Origin: Miscanthus floridulus
Lineage: Eukaryota > Streptophyta > Magnoliopsida > Poales > Poaceae
NCBI RefSeq assembly: GCF_019320115.1
Contig: NC_089585.1
Coordinates: 142,519,600 to 142,583,599 of the forward strand
Length of the DNA stretch: 64,000 bases
Reading direction: 5' to 3'
Part shown: in pieces, positions 12,343 through 24,104 of the stretch
How the letters are laid out: each line of letters starts with the position of its first letter
Position numbering within the stretch: position 1 is the stretch's first letter
Notes under the pieces: generated by a model
Told to the model about the DNA's origin: nothing
The model's database searches: none
The model's input: the letters and a program-made list of their open reading frames with translations, nothing else
Program-made: the position numbers and the translations under genes

Positions 12343-14349
12343 AGATTAAACCCTTGTTCACAAATAAACGAGAAGTACTTGTAAAGAGATGCAAAATGAA
12401 CAAAACATAATTGCAAGGTAATATTAATAACAATATATTATTACATGAATTAGAAATTATCTCCACGAACGGCAGTGACTGGCGTGTTGTCGTCATCATC
12501 ACTATCACTATCACTATTGTCGTCATTACTATCAATATTGTCGAGCTCGTATAAGTCCTCATCATATCCACGAACGGCATCATCTTCATCATCCTCATCA
12601 TCTACATCGTCCTCATCATCTACATCATCCTCAACAACTCCATCGTGCTCCATCCTCCATCGCTCAAGCATTCTTAAGTCCTTGGCATTCTGCACCTCAT
12701 CACCCTCGTCCTCATCGATGGCGTTGTCTACTTCCATGCCCATCAGCGAAGTTATGTCTATCTCCAAACTCCCTTCTAGCCCCTTAGGTTGATAGAACTC
12801 TCCGCTATCTTTCTTTGGGTCAAAGTTGTAATCCTCATCGTTTGGGATAGGCGCTTTACCGCGCGGCGATACCAAGTGCACAAGGTACCAACCCGTAAGC
12901 TTCTCGTCTTTTTGGCACGCCCATGGGAGATAATAAACTTGCCTGGACTATTAAGCCACAATATAGACATCGTCTCCTTTATAGATGAAATCCTGTCAAA
13001 TTTTGACTTGCCCAATCTCAAGGGCTCTTCTCGTGACTTCAGGATTGAACCAATGGCATTTGAAAACCACTGGATTAAGAGCTTTGGGACCCTCAAAGTT
13101 GAGCTCGTATATTTCTTCGACTATGCCATAATAGTCGCGCTCATCGGTGCCGAGCGTACGAACTCCGGTGCACGTGGTGCTTCGGTTGGGCCGACTCTCC
13201 TCGTAGCTTCTCGTGCGAAAGCGATAGCCATTTGCATCATAAATGGTGAATGACTTGACCCTATGGGAGAAGCCCCTACCAACCTGTTTCAATTCATCAC
13301 TCATTTCCACATCCGTGCGGGCCTGCAAGGTGAGGCCAGGTAGATCGTTACATTACTCGCTCCTAGGAGCAAAGTGGAATCTCAAAGTTGGAACCAGGTA
13401 AGTTGGATGGTACCTTCGTACAGAACCAGGAAATAAAATCGGGCACACCATATTTGAGAAAATGGTCTTCTTCTTGAGGGGAAGGAGCCCTATTCCATCT
13501 CCAGTATTCATTAATAAATTCCCTAAAAAATAAGAGACAAGGGGGTCGGATCGATAGGTGGAGGATAGTGACGGTGTATGTAACAAGCTCATTGAGAACT
13601 TACCTCTGATAAGGATTCACTTCTTCAAGGTTCAACAACACGTAGAGGAAGATAGTGCGCCACTCATAATCTCGCAAGTTCTTGGGGGTACCTACGCTTC
13701 CTCTTCCGAGTTGCCCTATGAAAAGGGAAGGTTCGATGAACTCTCGATGGTGTTGTGACGAGGGGGTGGATTGTGCACGCTGGGAAGGGTCTCATTATAG
13801 TACGCCGTTGTGAAGTTCGACACCTCCTCCAGAATGAATGCCTCTGCCACGGAAGCCTCAATTTTGGCTTTATTTCTACACTTTTTCTGAAGAACCTTTA
13901 GACACCTCTCGATTGGATAGCACCAACGGGCCTACACGGGCCCCCCTAAACGTGCCTCGCGCGGTAGGTGTAAAATCAGATGCTACATCGGCAGGAAGAA
14001 GCTGGGTGGAAAGATCATCTCCATCTTGCAGAGCAACAAAGGTGCAAGATGCTCCAGTTCAGCAATCGCGGCCTGAGATAACTCCTTGGCACAAAGCTGG
14101 CGGAAGAAATAGCTCAACTCTGCCAGTACGCGCGACACTGGCTCGGGGAGGTATCCCCGGGTCATCGCAGGAAGGAGCCGCTGAATCCATATGCGGAAGT
14201 CATGACTCTTCATCCCGTTGACTTTCATAATCTTGAAGTTCACTTTCCTACTCAGATTCGTCGCATACCCATCAGGGAACATTAACATCTTGATCCACTG
14301 TAGTACTTCCTTCCTATTGCCCCTTTTCAGGATGTAATCGGCCGGGCCC

Positions 14350-14759
14350 TGTCGACGAAATATGGTCGGCAGTCCACCGAGGGGGGTGCCCATGGTGGTA
14401 GATTATCGGTAGACGGTGCGTGTAATCAGGAACCAGATGGTGACACAAGGCGCAGAGACAGCGATTTAGACAGGTTCGGGCCGTCTGGTCGACGTAATAC
14501 CCTACATCCTGTGTCTTTGGTGTATTGTATTGAGATGTATACAGATTAACCTCTTTTGATCTGTCCTCTAGGGGACCCTTGTCTCTCCTTATATACTCCA
14601 AAGAGACAAGGTTACAAGTAAAGTATCCAATTTGGTACTATTACAATATCTAGTACAACTTGTAATCTTGATGTGCACGCCTTGATCTTACGGGCCGGGC
14701 CACCTCGGATGGTGCGGCCCATGTACCATCTTGTGGTACCCGGGGGTCTATCCCCCACA
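14350..14759 (-). repeat. LTR (3' LTR in element orientation)
   Basis: 410 bp, starting TGTCGACGAA and ending CCCCCACA on the + strand. It pairs with 18467-18876. Confidence 0.93.
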
Positions 14760-15239
14760 GCTAGTCCCCAAGCGCCATGTATTCTGATGCGACACGCCAT
14801 TTTAACCTTCTCCAAACAGTGAGGCTTGAGTTCTTGACATCTCCGACCACCGTTGTCGCTGGAGAAATAGGTTGTCCGAAGAATGTATGGTGCTCTTAAG
14901 AAGAAAGAAAAAGATTTCCGTCCTAGGAAGTGTGCCCACTTGTATTTCTGAAAATAAATGTAAGTGCGTCTTGAAGCGTAGCGTCTTTGATCATCAGAGG
15001 CATAGGGGTCGAAAAACAAACACATTCACCGCAAGGTGAACTGTGCCCACTTAGTCCCTGAGCCTGGTAGTAGGTAACGTAGGCACGTGGTGCCAGGGTC
15101 TAACAAGAATTCCTAGTTAAGTTGAGAATCCAATCGTTGTACAGGCGATACGAGATGCACCGGCAGGTGCATCGTACCGATGTAGTCCCCGAGCTTGCTG
15201 GAAGGCAAGGTATGAGCCTTGTAGCAAGGTCTAAATGAA

Positions 15240-16145
15240 AAAGAATATCCCAACTGTATGCGAGTCGCCAGTCGCATGTAGTTGAGACGCAAAGTCCTCG
15301 AGCCGTGGTCAGAGAGTGGTCGAGGCAGTCCTCGAGCATAGGTCGAGGAGCGAGCGACGAAGTCCCTGAGCCGTGGTCGGAGAGTGATCGAGGCAGTCCC
15401 CAAGCACAGGTCGAGGAGCGAGCGATAAAGTCCCTGAGCCGTGGTCGGAGAGTGATCGAGGCAGTCCCTGAGCACAAATCGAGGAGCGAGCGACGAAGTC
15501 CCTGAGCCGTGGTCGGAGAGTGATCGAGGCAGTCCTCGAGCACAGGTCGAGGAGCGAGCGACGAAGTCCCCGAGCCGTGGTTGGGAAAAAATATCCCAAC
15601 TGTATGCGAGTTGCCAGTCGCATGTAGTCGAGACGCAAAGTCCCCGAGCCATGGTCGGAGAGTGGTCGAGGCAGTCCCCGAGCACAGGTCGAGGAGCGAG
15701 CGACGAAGTCCCCAAGCCATGGTCAGAGAGTGGTCGAGGCAGTCCCCGAGCATAGGTCGAGGAGCGAGCGACGAAGTCCCCGAGCGACGAAGTCCCCGAG
15801 CCATGGTCAGAGAGTGACCGAGGCAGTCCCCGAGCACAGGTCGAGGAGCGAGCGACGAAGTCCCCGAGCCGTGGTCGGAGAGTGATCGAGGCAGTCCCCG
15901 AGCACAGGTCGAGGAGCGAGCGACGAAGTCCCCGAGCCATGGTCGGAGAGTGATCGAGGCAGTCCCCGAGCACAGGTCGAGGAGCGAGCGACGAAGTCCC
16001 CGAGCCATGGTCGGAGAGTGATCGAGGCAGTCCTCGAGCACTGGTCGAGGAGCGAGCGACGAAGTCCCCGAGCCGTGGTCGGAGAGTGATCGAGGCAGTC
16101 CCCGAGCACAGGTCGAGGAGCGAGCGATGAAGTCCCCGAGCATAG
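15240..16145. repeat. 68-bp tandem repeat array inside the LTR element
   Basis: About 11 copies of a 68-bp unit containing GGTCGAGGAGCGAGCGA (for example starting at 15341, 15409, 15477 and 15545), with GTCCCCGAG recurring within each. The array is broken near 15580-15650 by a second copy of the block that opens it at 15240 (AATATCCCAACTGTATGCG). Because 68 is not a multiple of 3, all frames through it rotate, so the long minus-strand frames here are artefacts. Confidence 0.95.
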
Positions 16146-18446
16146 CTCGAAATTCCTGCAATATAAATATGTAGAATGGTAGTACATGATGTACAAAATA
16201 ATAAATTATGGAGAAAAAATCAGCGGTGAAGAAATAGCGTATGACGCTCAGCAGTCATTTGCAAATGAGCATGATGTGATAAAGCAGTTGGTGCTTTGTA
16301 AACATCAGTGTTAATATGAAGTTTGTGTTTATACTTAATATAAACTGCCCAACTAGTTAGTATGTAGCTGAGTCTCCAGCCCTAGCTAGCCCGTTAACCA
16401 TAACGCGGGGCGCGGAGCCCGTGCACGTGTAGGAAGAACAAAGCGTCGCTAAGGAGCCGCTGCCGACCACCCATAATGCAGAGGGCGGACGCTCGTGCAC
16501 GTGTAGGGAGGAGCCGGAGACAGGGCCGTCTCTGGAGGGCATCGAGCGTCAACATGACTGGTCAAGGATTTGCATTAAGTATAGCTGTATGTTATATTTA
16601 AGATGGTATACATGGACAAACGTTATTTGAAGAATAATCATGACCAGGACATTGTGGAGAAACATCGTAATGAAAATTATATTAAATATAAATATTAGAA
16701 GTGTACTTATCTTTGGATAGAAATCTGATCGATGGCGATAAAGTTGTCCGGTCCTCGAGCTTTCTGACCTGTCGTCATGACGGTGGTCGCGGTTGTCGTA
16801 GCGCCGTTCTTCGCGGCGATCATCATTGCGACGTGGTCTAGTGGTCGACGTGGTCTGGTGGTCTGAGCTCGGCGGAGCCGCTCGGGACATGGTCTAGTGG
16901 TCTGAGCTTGGCGGAGCCGCTCGGGACGTGGTCGACGTGGTCGGAGCTCGGCGGAGCCGCTCAGGATGTGGTCGAAGCGTGCTTGATGCCATATGTGCGT
17001 GTGCACATGCAAGTGCCGCAGCGATCTGTAGTTGGCCTGCACGTACATGTACACATACTTCTTCCTTATTTGCTAGCATGCATGCAGATTTGCTTCCATG
17101 GAGATCTCTGTTGTGTTTGATTCGAATTGGAGTAGAACTCCCACGCGGATGCGGCTCGGAGTGCAAACGCCACGTAGTTGCGTCGCTGAGTCCTCGGCGG
17201 GTCGGTGAAGTCGAAGAAGACGCCGATGATGAGGTTGCATGTATGCGGCTGTAGGCCGTACGTCTTGATTAGATCTCGGCCGAAACTATTCGTGAGAACG
17301 TCGAGCGCAGATGCATGTATACACGGAAGTATCTACGGCTTGCATGATGATCTAGCTTGCTTGTTTGTCATTGGCTTTCATGACTCCGCAGCCTCGTTGC
17401 TAGCCTCCAGGTGAACTCATCTTCTAATTCTTGTCTGCCGCAGAGTCCGCCGTCGGGACGGAATCGTGTTGCGGTGCTGCTTGATGTGCGTGATGATTCT
17501 TCCATCGTTGATAAGGAAAACTATCCATATGGCAAGGGTACCATATCTGATTCCTGCCCATAGTAGACAGGGAGACACGTAGATGTAGCCGGAACTATAA
17601 TATATAAAAATATGTATTTTGCTAAATAGTAAATCTTGACTTGACTTAGCTTATTTAACCGGAGTGGTTATCTGATCTTGGAGACATAGGCGATCATCAA
17701 AGGATTTTGTCTTGTATGCACATGCATCCGTGATGTATACATGCATATACATGATATGTTGATTGCTTTCTTTTTGCTGGTCACGACTTGCTTTATTCCA
17801 GGTTGTATGATCCTGTAGATCGGATCTAAGCCTCACAGTAAGGTGTCGAATGCCCTTGTTACGATGATGCCTTGCCGCTTCTGCTCCGCACGTCACATGC
17901 TATCGATCCACGAGGCTGCGCTAAACTCCATGAATCGTTGGTGGTGGCTTACTATGACACACGGATGCATGGGAGCGCTGGAATCACGTATGTGTAATCT
18001 CCATCGGCTTGCATGCCCCCTTGCTAGCTTGTTGTCGTAGCACATGTACACGATCGTACATGGTGCCGATGTCGCCATCCTTTGTAGATTGATTTTCTCT
18101 TGCTCCAAAATGAACTCGAAGAAGGAAACCGACTCCACTTCGAGGTAGCAGCAATGATCGAGCGGCAGCGTCCGCAACTCCGCGATAATTATTCCGTCTA
18201 GATGCGTGAGTCAGACCATGCCGAACTGATCAATTCCCACGTGTGCAATCGGCGATGAATTCATCGACCACCAGTCAAGCTTCGACTTGTAGATGGATCT
18301 GATGACGGCTGCCGCGCACGATGTTGAACGCCGCCGCCGATTCGTCGTAGATGTTATTGAAGGAGGCCGTCGCAGCAAGATGAGTTGCCACAAACGACGT
18401 TGGTTTTGAGGTATGCCATCTAGTTTGCCATGGATCAGCATGCACA

Positions 18447-18465
18447 CCCCCTACCTGGCGCGCCA
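18447..18465 (-). promoter_or_regulatory. Putative primer binding site of the LTR element
   Basis: Read on the minus strand it starts TGGCGCGCCAGGTAGG one base after the 5' LTR, the expected place and TGG start for a tRNA-primed PBS. The tRNA is not identified. Confidence 0.65.
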
Positions 18466-18466
18466 C

Positions 18467-18876
18467 TGTCGACGAAATATGGTCGGCAGTCCACCGAGGG
18501 GGGTGCCCGTGGTGGTAGATTATCGGTAGACGGTGCGTGTAATCAGGAACCAGATGGTGACACAAGGCGCAGAGACAGCGATTTAGACAGGTTCGGGCCA
18601 TCTGGTCGACGTAATACCCTACGTCCTGTGTCTTTGGTGTATTGTATTGAGATGTATACAGATTAACCTCTTTTGATCTGTCCTCTAGGGGACCCTTGTC
18701 TCTCCTTATATACTCCGAAGAGACAAGGTTACAAGTAAAGTATCCAATTTGGTACTATTACAATATCTAGTACAACTTGTAATCTTGATGTGCACGCCTT
18801 GATCTTACGGGCCGGGCCACCTCGAATGGTGCGGCCCATGTACCATCTTGTGGTACCCGGGGGTCTATCCCCCATA
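18467..18876 (-). repeat. LTR (5' LTR in element orientation)
   Basis: 410 bp, a near-identical partner of 14350-14759. Its outer end reads CCCCCATA where the partner has CCCCCACA, a single C-to-T change in the terminal CA. Confidence 0.93.
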
Positions 18877-20770
18877 GGCCCCTTTTCCATCTCTTGTCGG
18901 GCGCAGGGGTCTTCATCACTAGCTTTGGTCTATCGCACATCTTTTCCACGTCCAGTCTAGCTTTAACATTGTCCTTTGACTTTTCCTTTATGTTCATGAG
19001 TGTTGCCCAGAGTGCCTCGGCGATATTCTTTTCTGTGTGCATTACATCGATGTTGTGTGGAAGAAGAAGGTCCTTGAAGTAGGGGAGCCTAGTCAAGCCT
19101 GATATATGAGTCCACATGTGTTCGGTACCATATCCAATAAAACCACCCTTGACTTCATCAATTTGGAGAGCCTCTATCTCGGCAAGGACCTCGGCACCGC
19201 CCATAATCTGAGGAATGGGGTCGGTGACTTCAACACCTTTCGTGAAGTGCTTGATGTCTCTTCTGAATTCATGGTTCTCAGGCAGGAATTGACGATGTTT
19301 GTCGAACGAAGAATACTTGCCACCCTTGTTCAGCCAGGTGAACATCACAGCTGCCTTGCATGTTGGGCAAGGGAACTTCCCGTGAACACACCATGCGCTG
19401 AATATGCCATACGTCAGGAAGTCATGCATTGAATACTGGTACCACACATGCATTGTGAAGTTCTTCTTTGTAGCTCGGTCGTACATCAATACCCCCTTTT
19501 CCCAAGCATCTTGCAATTCATCCCACACTGGCTGCATGAACACACCCATATTGTTGCTCGGGTGTCCAGGTATTATCAGCGACAAGAACACGTTCCTGGG
19601 TTCAAAAATGACGCCGGGGGGGGGGGAAGATTGAGGGGGATCACGAAAACGGGCCAATAAGTGTACGGGGCAGCCATCATTCCAAACGGGTTGAACCCAT
19701 CTGTTGCCAGCGCTACACGTACATTCCGAGCCTCCATAGCTTTGCCAGGATGCATGTCATCGAAGTGCTTCCATGCGTCGCCATTCGATGGGTGTATCAT
19801 CTTGTCAGGACTGTATCTTTTGCTATTCTTGTGCCATGTCATTTGTTTCGCGGACTCCTCTGCCATGTACAACCGTTGGATCCTCGGTAGGAAAGGAAGA
19901 TACCGTAGGACCTTCTCGGGGATCTTAGACTGTTTCTTCTTGCCATCACTACCGTCTACCTCCACAAACCTAGAGGCTTTGCACTTTGGACAGTGCGTTG
20001 CTTTCTCGTGGTCTCCCCTAAATAGGACGCACCCGTTCGGACAAGCATGGATCGGCTCATACGGCATCTTAAGTGCATGAAGGAGTCTCTGTGACTCGTA
20101 CGTGTTCTTCGGCAGGATGTGACCCTCCGGAAGCAGTTTGCCCAAAACTATCAACATGGCATCGAAGCCATCTCGACTCAGGCTCAATTGCGACTTCAAC
20201 GCTATTAGGCGTGAAATGGCATCCAGTTGCGAAACCATTGTCTTTTCGTGAAGGGGCTTCTGTGTCGAATCCAGCATGGCTAAGAACACCTTTGCGGTTT
20301 CCTCTAGATCCTCCTCCTCCTCCAATCCTTCAATGAACCATGCATCGTGAAAGTCTGCCATCATGTCTGCCATCCTGGCATCTCCATCATACTCCTCGAG
20401 GCGTGGTCTCACCACCTCCTCTCTAATACGATCGCCTTTACCATGGTAGATCTAGCGGGTATTGTTTGCAACAAATTCGTGCTTGTAAAGATCTCTCACC
20501 ACCTGACTCTTTCGTTTTCTTTTCATGTTCTTACATTTGCTGCAGGGACATGGCATCCGACTCGACCCTTTAGCAGCCCTGCCAAATGCATGCTCCAGGA
20601 AATGACCGGTCCCCCTAACCCATTCATGGCTCTTACTTGCGTAGCCCATGTACATCCACTCATGGTTATCCATCCTCTGCCATACACATATGTAAGCGAG
20701 TAATAAAACCAACAATTGCATCTACATGGTGTTCCTACCATCTAATAGGTGAAGGATAGGTCCTAATCCC

Positions 20771-20972
20771 ACCCGAGGATGCGTAGATAAGGTTAGCTTC
20801 CATGCTCCGCTCCTATCCGAAATGGAATTTTGGCAGCACCTCCCCACTGTTCTCCCGATACACGTCCTGCAAAGGAGAGTGTGTATCCAGAGAACAACGG
20901 GGAGGTGCTGCCAAAACTCCAACTCGGACGGGAGCAGAACATGGAAGCTAACCCATCTACGCATCCATGGGC
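20771..20972 (-). other. Long imperfect hairpin upstream of the TNP2 start
   Basis: Arms 20771-20863 and 20881-20972 are reverse complements over roughly 90 bases with few mismatches (for example GGCAGCACCTCCCC against GGGGAGGTGCTGCC), with a loop of about 17 nt. It lies 50-250 nt upstream of the TNP2 ATG at 20721, probably in its leader or promoter. A smaller hairpin, AAAGAGATACG against CGTATCTCTTT, follows at about 20997-21027. A small-RNA precursor or an expression control structure is possible; neither is shown. Confidence 0.75.
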
Positions 20973-21339
20973 TGTCCAAAAAATGTGGACAATCCAAAAG
21001 AGATACGGTGGGAATCGTATCTCTTTCGGACGAGAGACGCCTAACTGGGTGACGAGATCTACGACCAAGGTACGGGTATAGGGGTTATACCTAGGGTGGC
21101 GGTGCTGTGGTGAGGCAACGCTGTGCAGGCAGACCGGCACAGCGCGGGGCTACTCCGGATCCGCTCTTCTCTGCAAAACAAGAAAATACTGTCATTTCCA
21201 AAAAAAAATCGGCAGAACCTCCCCTGCACGGTGAGGTTCCCAAAACCTACAAAAAATCATCGGCACGATGGCCGACAACCACACAAACATCCACAAGTAC
21301 ACATTTAACACTACAAGCATACATCACAACCATATACTT

Positions 21340-22115
21340 TAATTATGAAGCCATAAAACCTCCTCCACCTCCAACTCTACATCCACCTCCATCACCACTA
21401 CCACCACAACCCCACCACCACTTCCACCTCCACAAACACCTCCATTTACTCCACCAAAACCACACCACCACCTCCACCACCATCACCACCACAACACAAC
21501 ACAACACAACACACGGCTACACTACTACGAGAAAGAAAAAAAGGAGAAAAGAGAGTGTACCTAGGACGGCGTGGACGGACTGGTGGGCCACCAAGCGAGG
21601 TGTGGTCGATGACATGCGAGGATGGCTGGGCGTCGGGGATGGGTTGGTTGGCGGCGCTTCCTCCTCCTCCTCCTTTTCCTCCTCCTCTCCTTCTCCTTCT
21701 CCTTCTTCCCCCTCTTCCTTCCTCCTTCCTCTCCTTCCTCCTCTTCTCCGACCGACCGGGGCAAGGGGCTGGGGCCGGGGGCGGCGGCGCGGCGGCGCCG
21801 GGACGGGACCGAGGCGGTGCGGCGGGGCACGGCCGGGGTCGGGGCCGGGCGGCGGGCGCGGCCGGGGCCGAGGCCGGCCGGCGTGGCGGGGCATGGCCAG
21901 GGCGCGGTGCGGCGGCGGCGCGGCGGGGCCGGACCGGGGCGGCGCCGGGTCAGGGCCGAGGCAGCGCGTCGGGGCAGGGCCGAGGCGAGGCGGCGTGGCG
22001 GCAGGCGCAGGCCGGGCGGCGCGGCGCCAGGGCAGGGCCGGGCGGCGGGCGCGGCCGAGGCCAGGGCCGGCGGGCGCGGCGGGGCACGGCCGGGGCGCGG
22101 TGTGGCGATGTACTA
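21340..22115. repeat. Low-complexity CCA-rich then GC-rich tract
   Basis: CCACCTCCA-type repeats (21355-21500) pass into CTCCTTCC and then GGCGCGGC-type sequence (21750-22100). Long frames on both strands are Pro, Arg, Gly and Ala repeats. Probably the 5' non-coding region of the CACTA; no gene is called. Confidence 0.75.
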
Positions 22116-22547
22116 GTTTGTGAACATCGTACATGCAACGTGCTTGAAACTTTTTCAAATTTTGACCACAGCATACGCATACGATATCATGACATCTCGA
22201 CAAGTTTCGCGATTTTCGGAATTCGTTTGCATTTTTTAGAATTAAAAAACCGCCCGCATGGAAGATGGTGGCATTGCCCCGTGCGCACGTTGATCGAAAT
22301 TTTGGGTCAGTTCATGGATTTGGCCTAACTTTACACTCAAAAACAAGAATACCATTTTTTGAATCATTCAAATCGAATATTCGATGTACCCACATTTCAA
22401 ACCTACATTTTTCGGAAAAAATCAACAAATCAAAATAAAGTGAAAAAATATAGCAAAATGTACTAAAAATGTGCCAAATTTGAACATGTTGATCATGGTA
22501 CTGTAGGAATGCTTCACAACAAAACTGGCGGCCAAAATCAAATTTTT

Positions 22548-22940
22548 TTTTTGCCGAGTGCTAGGGCTGGCACTCGGCAAAGAGGTCCTTTGCCGAGTGC
22601 CGACCACGTGGCACTCGGCAAAGGCGAGCCGGCCTGGTGGCCCCTGAGCCAGCCACATGGCAGCTCTTTGCCGAGTGCCTAACGGCCGGCACTCGGCAAA
22701 GATGATGGCCATGGATGTCGTTTGCCCCCTGGCACTCTTTGCCGAGTGCCCATGTTTGCCGAGAGCCCGGCACTCGGCAAAGAACTTCTTTGCCGAGTGC
22801 CTGAGTTTGCCGAGAGTCAGGCACTCGGCAAAGCGTCCTTTGCCGAGTGCTGGGTTTGGCGCTCGGCAAAGTGGCTCTTTGCCGAGTGCCCGAGTTTTGC
22901 CACTCGGCAAACCTCTACGCACTCGGCAAAGATCCAGTTT
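22548..22940. repeat. Right subterminal TTTGCCGAGTGC repeats of the large CACTA
   Basis: Dense direct and inverted TTTGCCGAGTGC / GCACTCGGCAAA units mirror the left end and run up to the terminus at 22949. Confidence 0.95.
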
Positions 22941-23247
22941 CCTGTAGTGCGTGGAGCCCCACTACATCGCCTTCATCAAGCCCACCCACCCTGCTGTGAA
23001 GCCCTGTTGACCATTTCATAGAGTCAAATGGGGATGAGAGAGAGAAGGGGCAAAGAGGAGAGCGAGAGTTAGTGAAAACCCCAAGTAACTACCTTATATG
23101 TTGGTAAATTGGGCCATGCAAATTATTATTGAAAAGGTATAGCAAGAATAAAGCTACATTGGATCATTTAGCTATTCACTGGTTGAGAAAAAATAATTTT
23201 TTTTGCTCTATGGACAACTTGGTAAATTCATTATGTTTGAATCTTGC

Positions 23248-23249
<2 letters not shown>

Positions 23250-23298
<49 letters not shown>

Positions 23299-23299
23299 A
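23250..23299. repeat. (TA)n(TG)n microsatellite
   Basis: About 12 TA units followed by about 13 TG units, within unit B; unit A has only a short TATATGTGTAG at the matching place. Confidence 0.95.
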
Positions 23300-24104
23300 G
23301 TTTTTTGCCGTCATGTTTTTCTTTCCAAAGATGAAAATGTTCCTTCTTTGTTCAAATACTACTCCAACTTAAGAGCAATATGATTTCCATGACTAACTAT
23401 GGACAAGGAAATTAGTGGAGGTTCTATGATATTTTTAGATGCAAGTTTAGAACCGACAATACTCAAATGACTGTGGAAAGGCTGCAGGAGATGACACTCA
23501 AAAGATTGTTTCTTGAAAGTTCATGACCAACCCGAACATACGTAAGACACAATTACAATGTTGGCACTCGATTCTTTTTCATCTTAGCTAGAATTCCATG
23601 TACCTTAGCAAATTGGATGAATTTTTGAATGCCCGTCATCCTTTATAGGCCTCTGCCAAGTGGATCCTCCCACACCAAGGGCATCAAGCTACACTCTCGG
23701 GCATTTCTGTGTCAACCCACAATTGACTCAACCTTTGACTATAGCCCACAGATTTTGGGTGGCCTACATGAAACGCCTATCCCAAATATATAACATTGAG
23801 CAATGTCCGCTCAAGTTCCATGTTTAAACTCCTCATCATGTAGCTCCAAGCTAGTGAATCAACTATGTCAAGCAAGGGCTACCACCAAGGATGGATTGAC
23901 TTGTCCACCTATTGCAAGAATGTCTCAACCCCCAAGGAGGTATACTCAAAGCACCTTAGGGAACCACCTCGATGCTCGGGGCTTGAGAACTAGCAAATTA
24001 CGGAATATTGTTGGAAGAAAGCCATGACCCTTATGATGTCAACATAGCATGGGATAAACCTTGTATTGCAGTCGAGATAAGGGGCAAATCTAGCATCGGG
24101 CGTG

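Larger units (their letters stand above)
14350..18876 (-). mobile_element. Non-autonomous LTR retrotransposon inside the TNP2 gene
   Basis: Two near-identical 410-bp LTRs (14350-14759 and 18467-18876) are flanked by the 5-bp duplication GGCCC (14345-14349 and 18877-18881). Read on the minus strand, the 5' LTR is the right-hand one; a primer-binding-site-like sequence starting TGGCGCGCC follows after a one-base gap. The interior has no recognisable gag, protease, RT, RNase H or integrase. It holds a 68-bp tandem array and short, unrecognised Arg-rich frames, so the element would depend on another for movement. LTR identity looks high by eye (a few differences in 410 bp), pointing to a young insertion. 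Confidence 0.92.
12450..20721 (-). pseudogene. TNP2-type CACTA transposase, split by a retroelement
   Basis: Catalytic transposase of the large CACTA. From the N-terminus: a transposase-associated zinc-binding domain (20721-20455, with CPCSKCKNMKRKRK); the TNP2/Transposase_21 region (20440-18885, with CPNGCVLFR, HCPKCKASR and ATDGFNPFG); a DUF4218-like region (14344 to about 13600); a DUF4216-like region (13328 to about 12880); and an acidic Asp/Glu-rich tail ending at 12450. An LTR retrotransposon (14350-18876) interrupts the codons after KRWKRG. Further damage: TAG at 20452 where Trp is expected, TAGs at 13983, 13932 and 13716, a frameshift in an 11-G run at 19616-19626, and another near 13695. 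Domain names come from family knowledge. The copy cannot make a full protein, yet long clean stretches suggest it was active fairly recently. Confidence 0.9.
7889..22949 (-). mobile_element. Large two-gene CACTA transposon
   Basis: Termini are CACTACAGG at 7889 and CCTGTAGTG at 22949, with target-site duplication CGT (7886-7888 and 22950-22952). Unit A holds the empty site at about 2671-2690 (CACCATAAGTGGAGCC against CACCGTACGT/GGAGCC here). Both ends carry many TTTGCCGAGTGC repeats in both orientations. The interior encodes, on the - strand, a TNP2-type transposase (20721 to 12450) and a second TNPA-like protein (12342 to 9972), the gene set of an autonomous En/Spm-type element. Both genes are decayed, and the element holds a nested CACTA (8131-9466) and a nested LTR element (14350-18876). 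Without these it would be about 9.2 kb. Confidence 0.96.

Noticed and set aside
15240..16145. Centromeric or subtelomeric satellite
   Set aside because: Only about 11 units, confined to the inside of one LTR element.
15100..16196. Long minus-strand frames (up to about 350 codons) over the repeat array
   Set aside because: They are products of a 68-bp tandem repeat with few stops; the frame rotates with each unit and no domain is recognisable.
21107..22328. Long frames of 228-338 codons in CCA- and GC-rich sequence
   Set aside because: Low-complexity composition on both strands, no splice or domain support.
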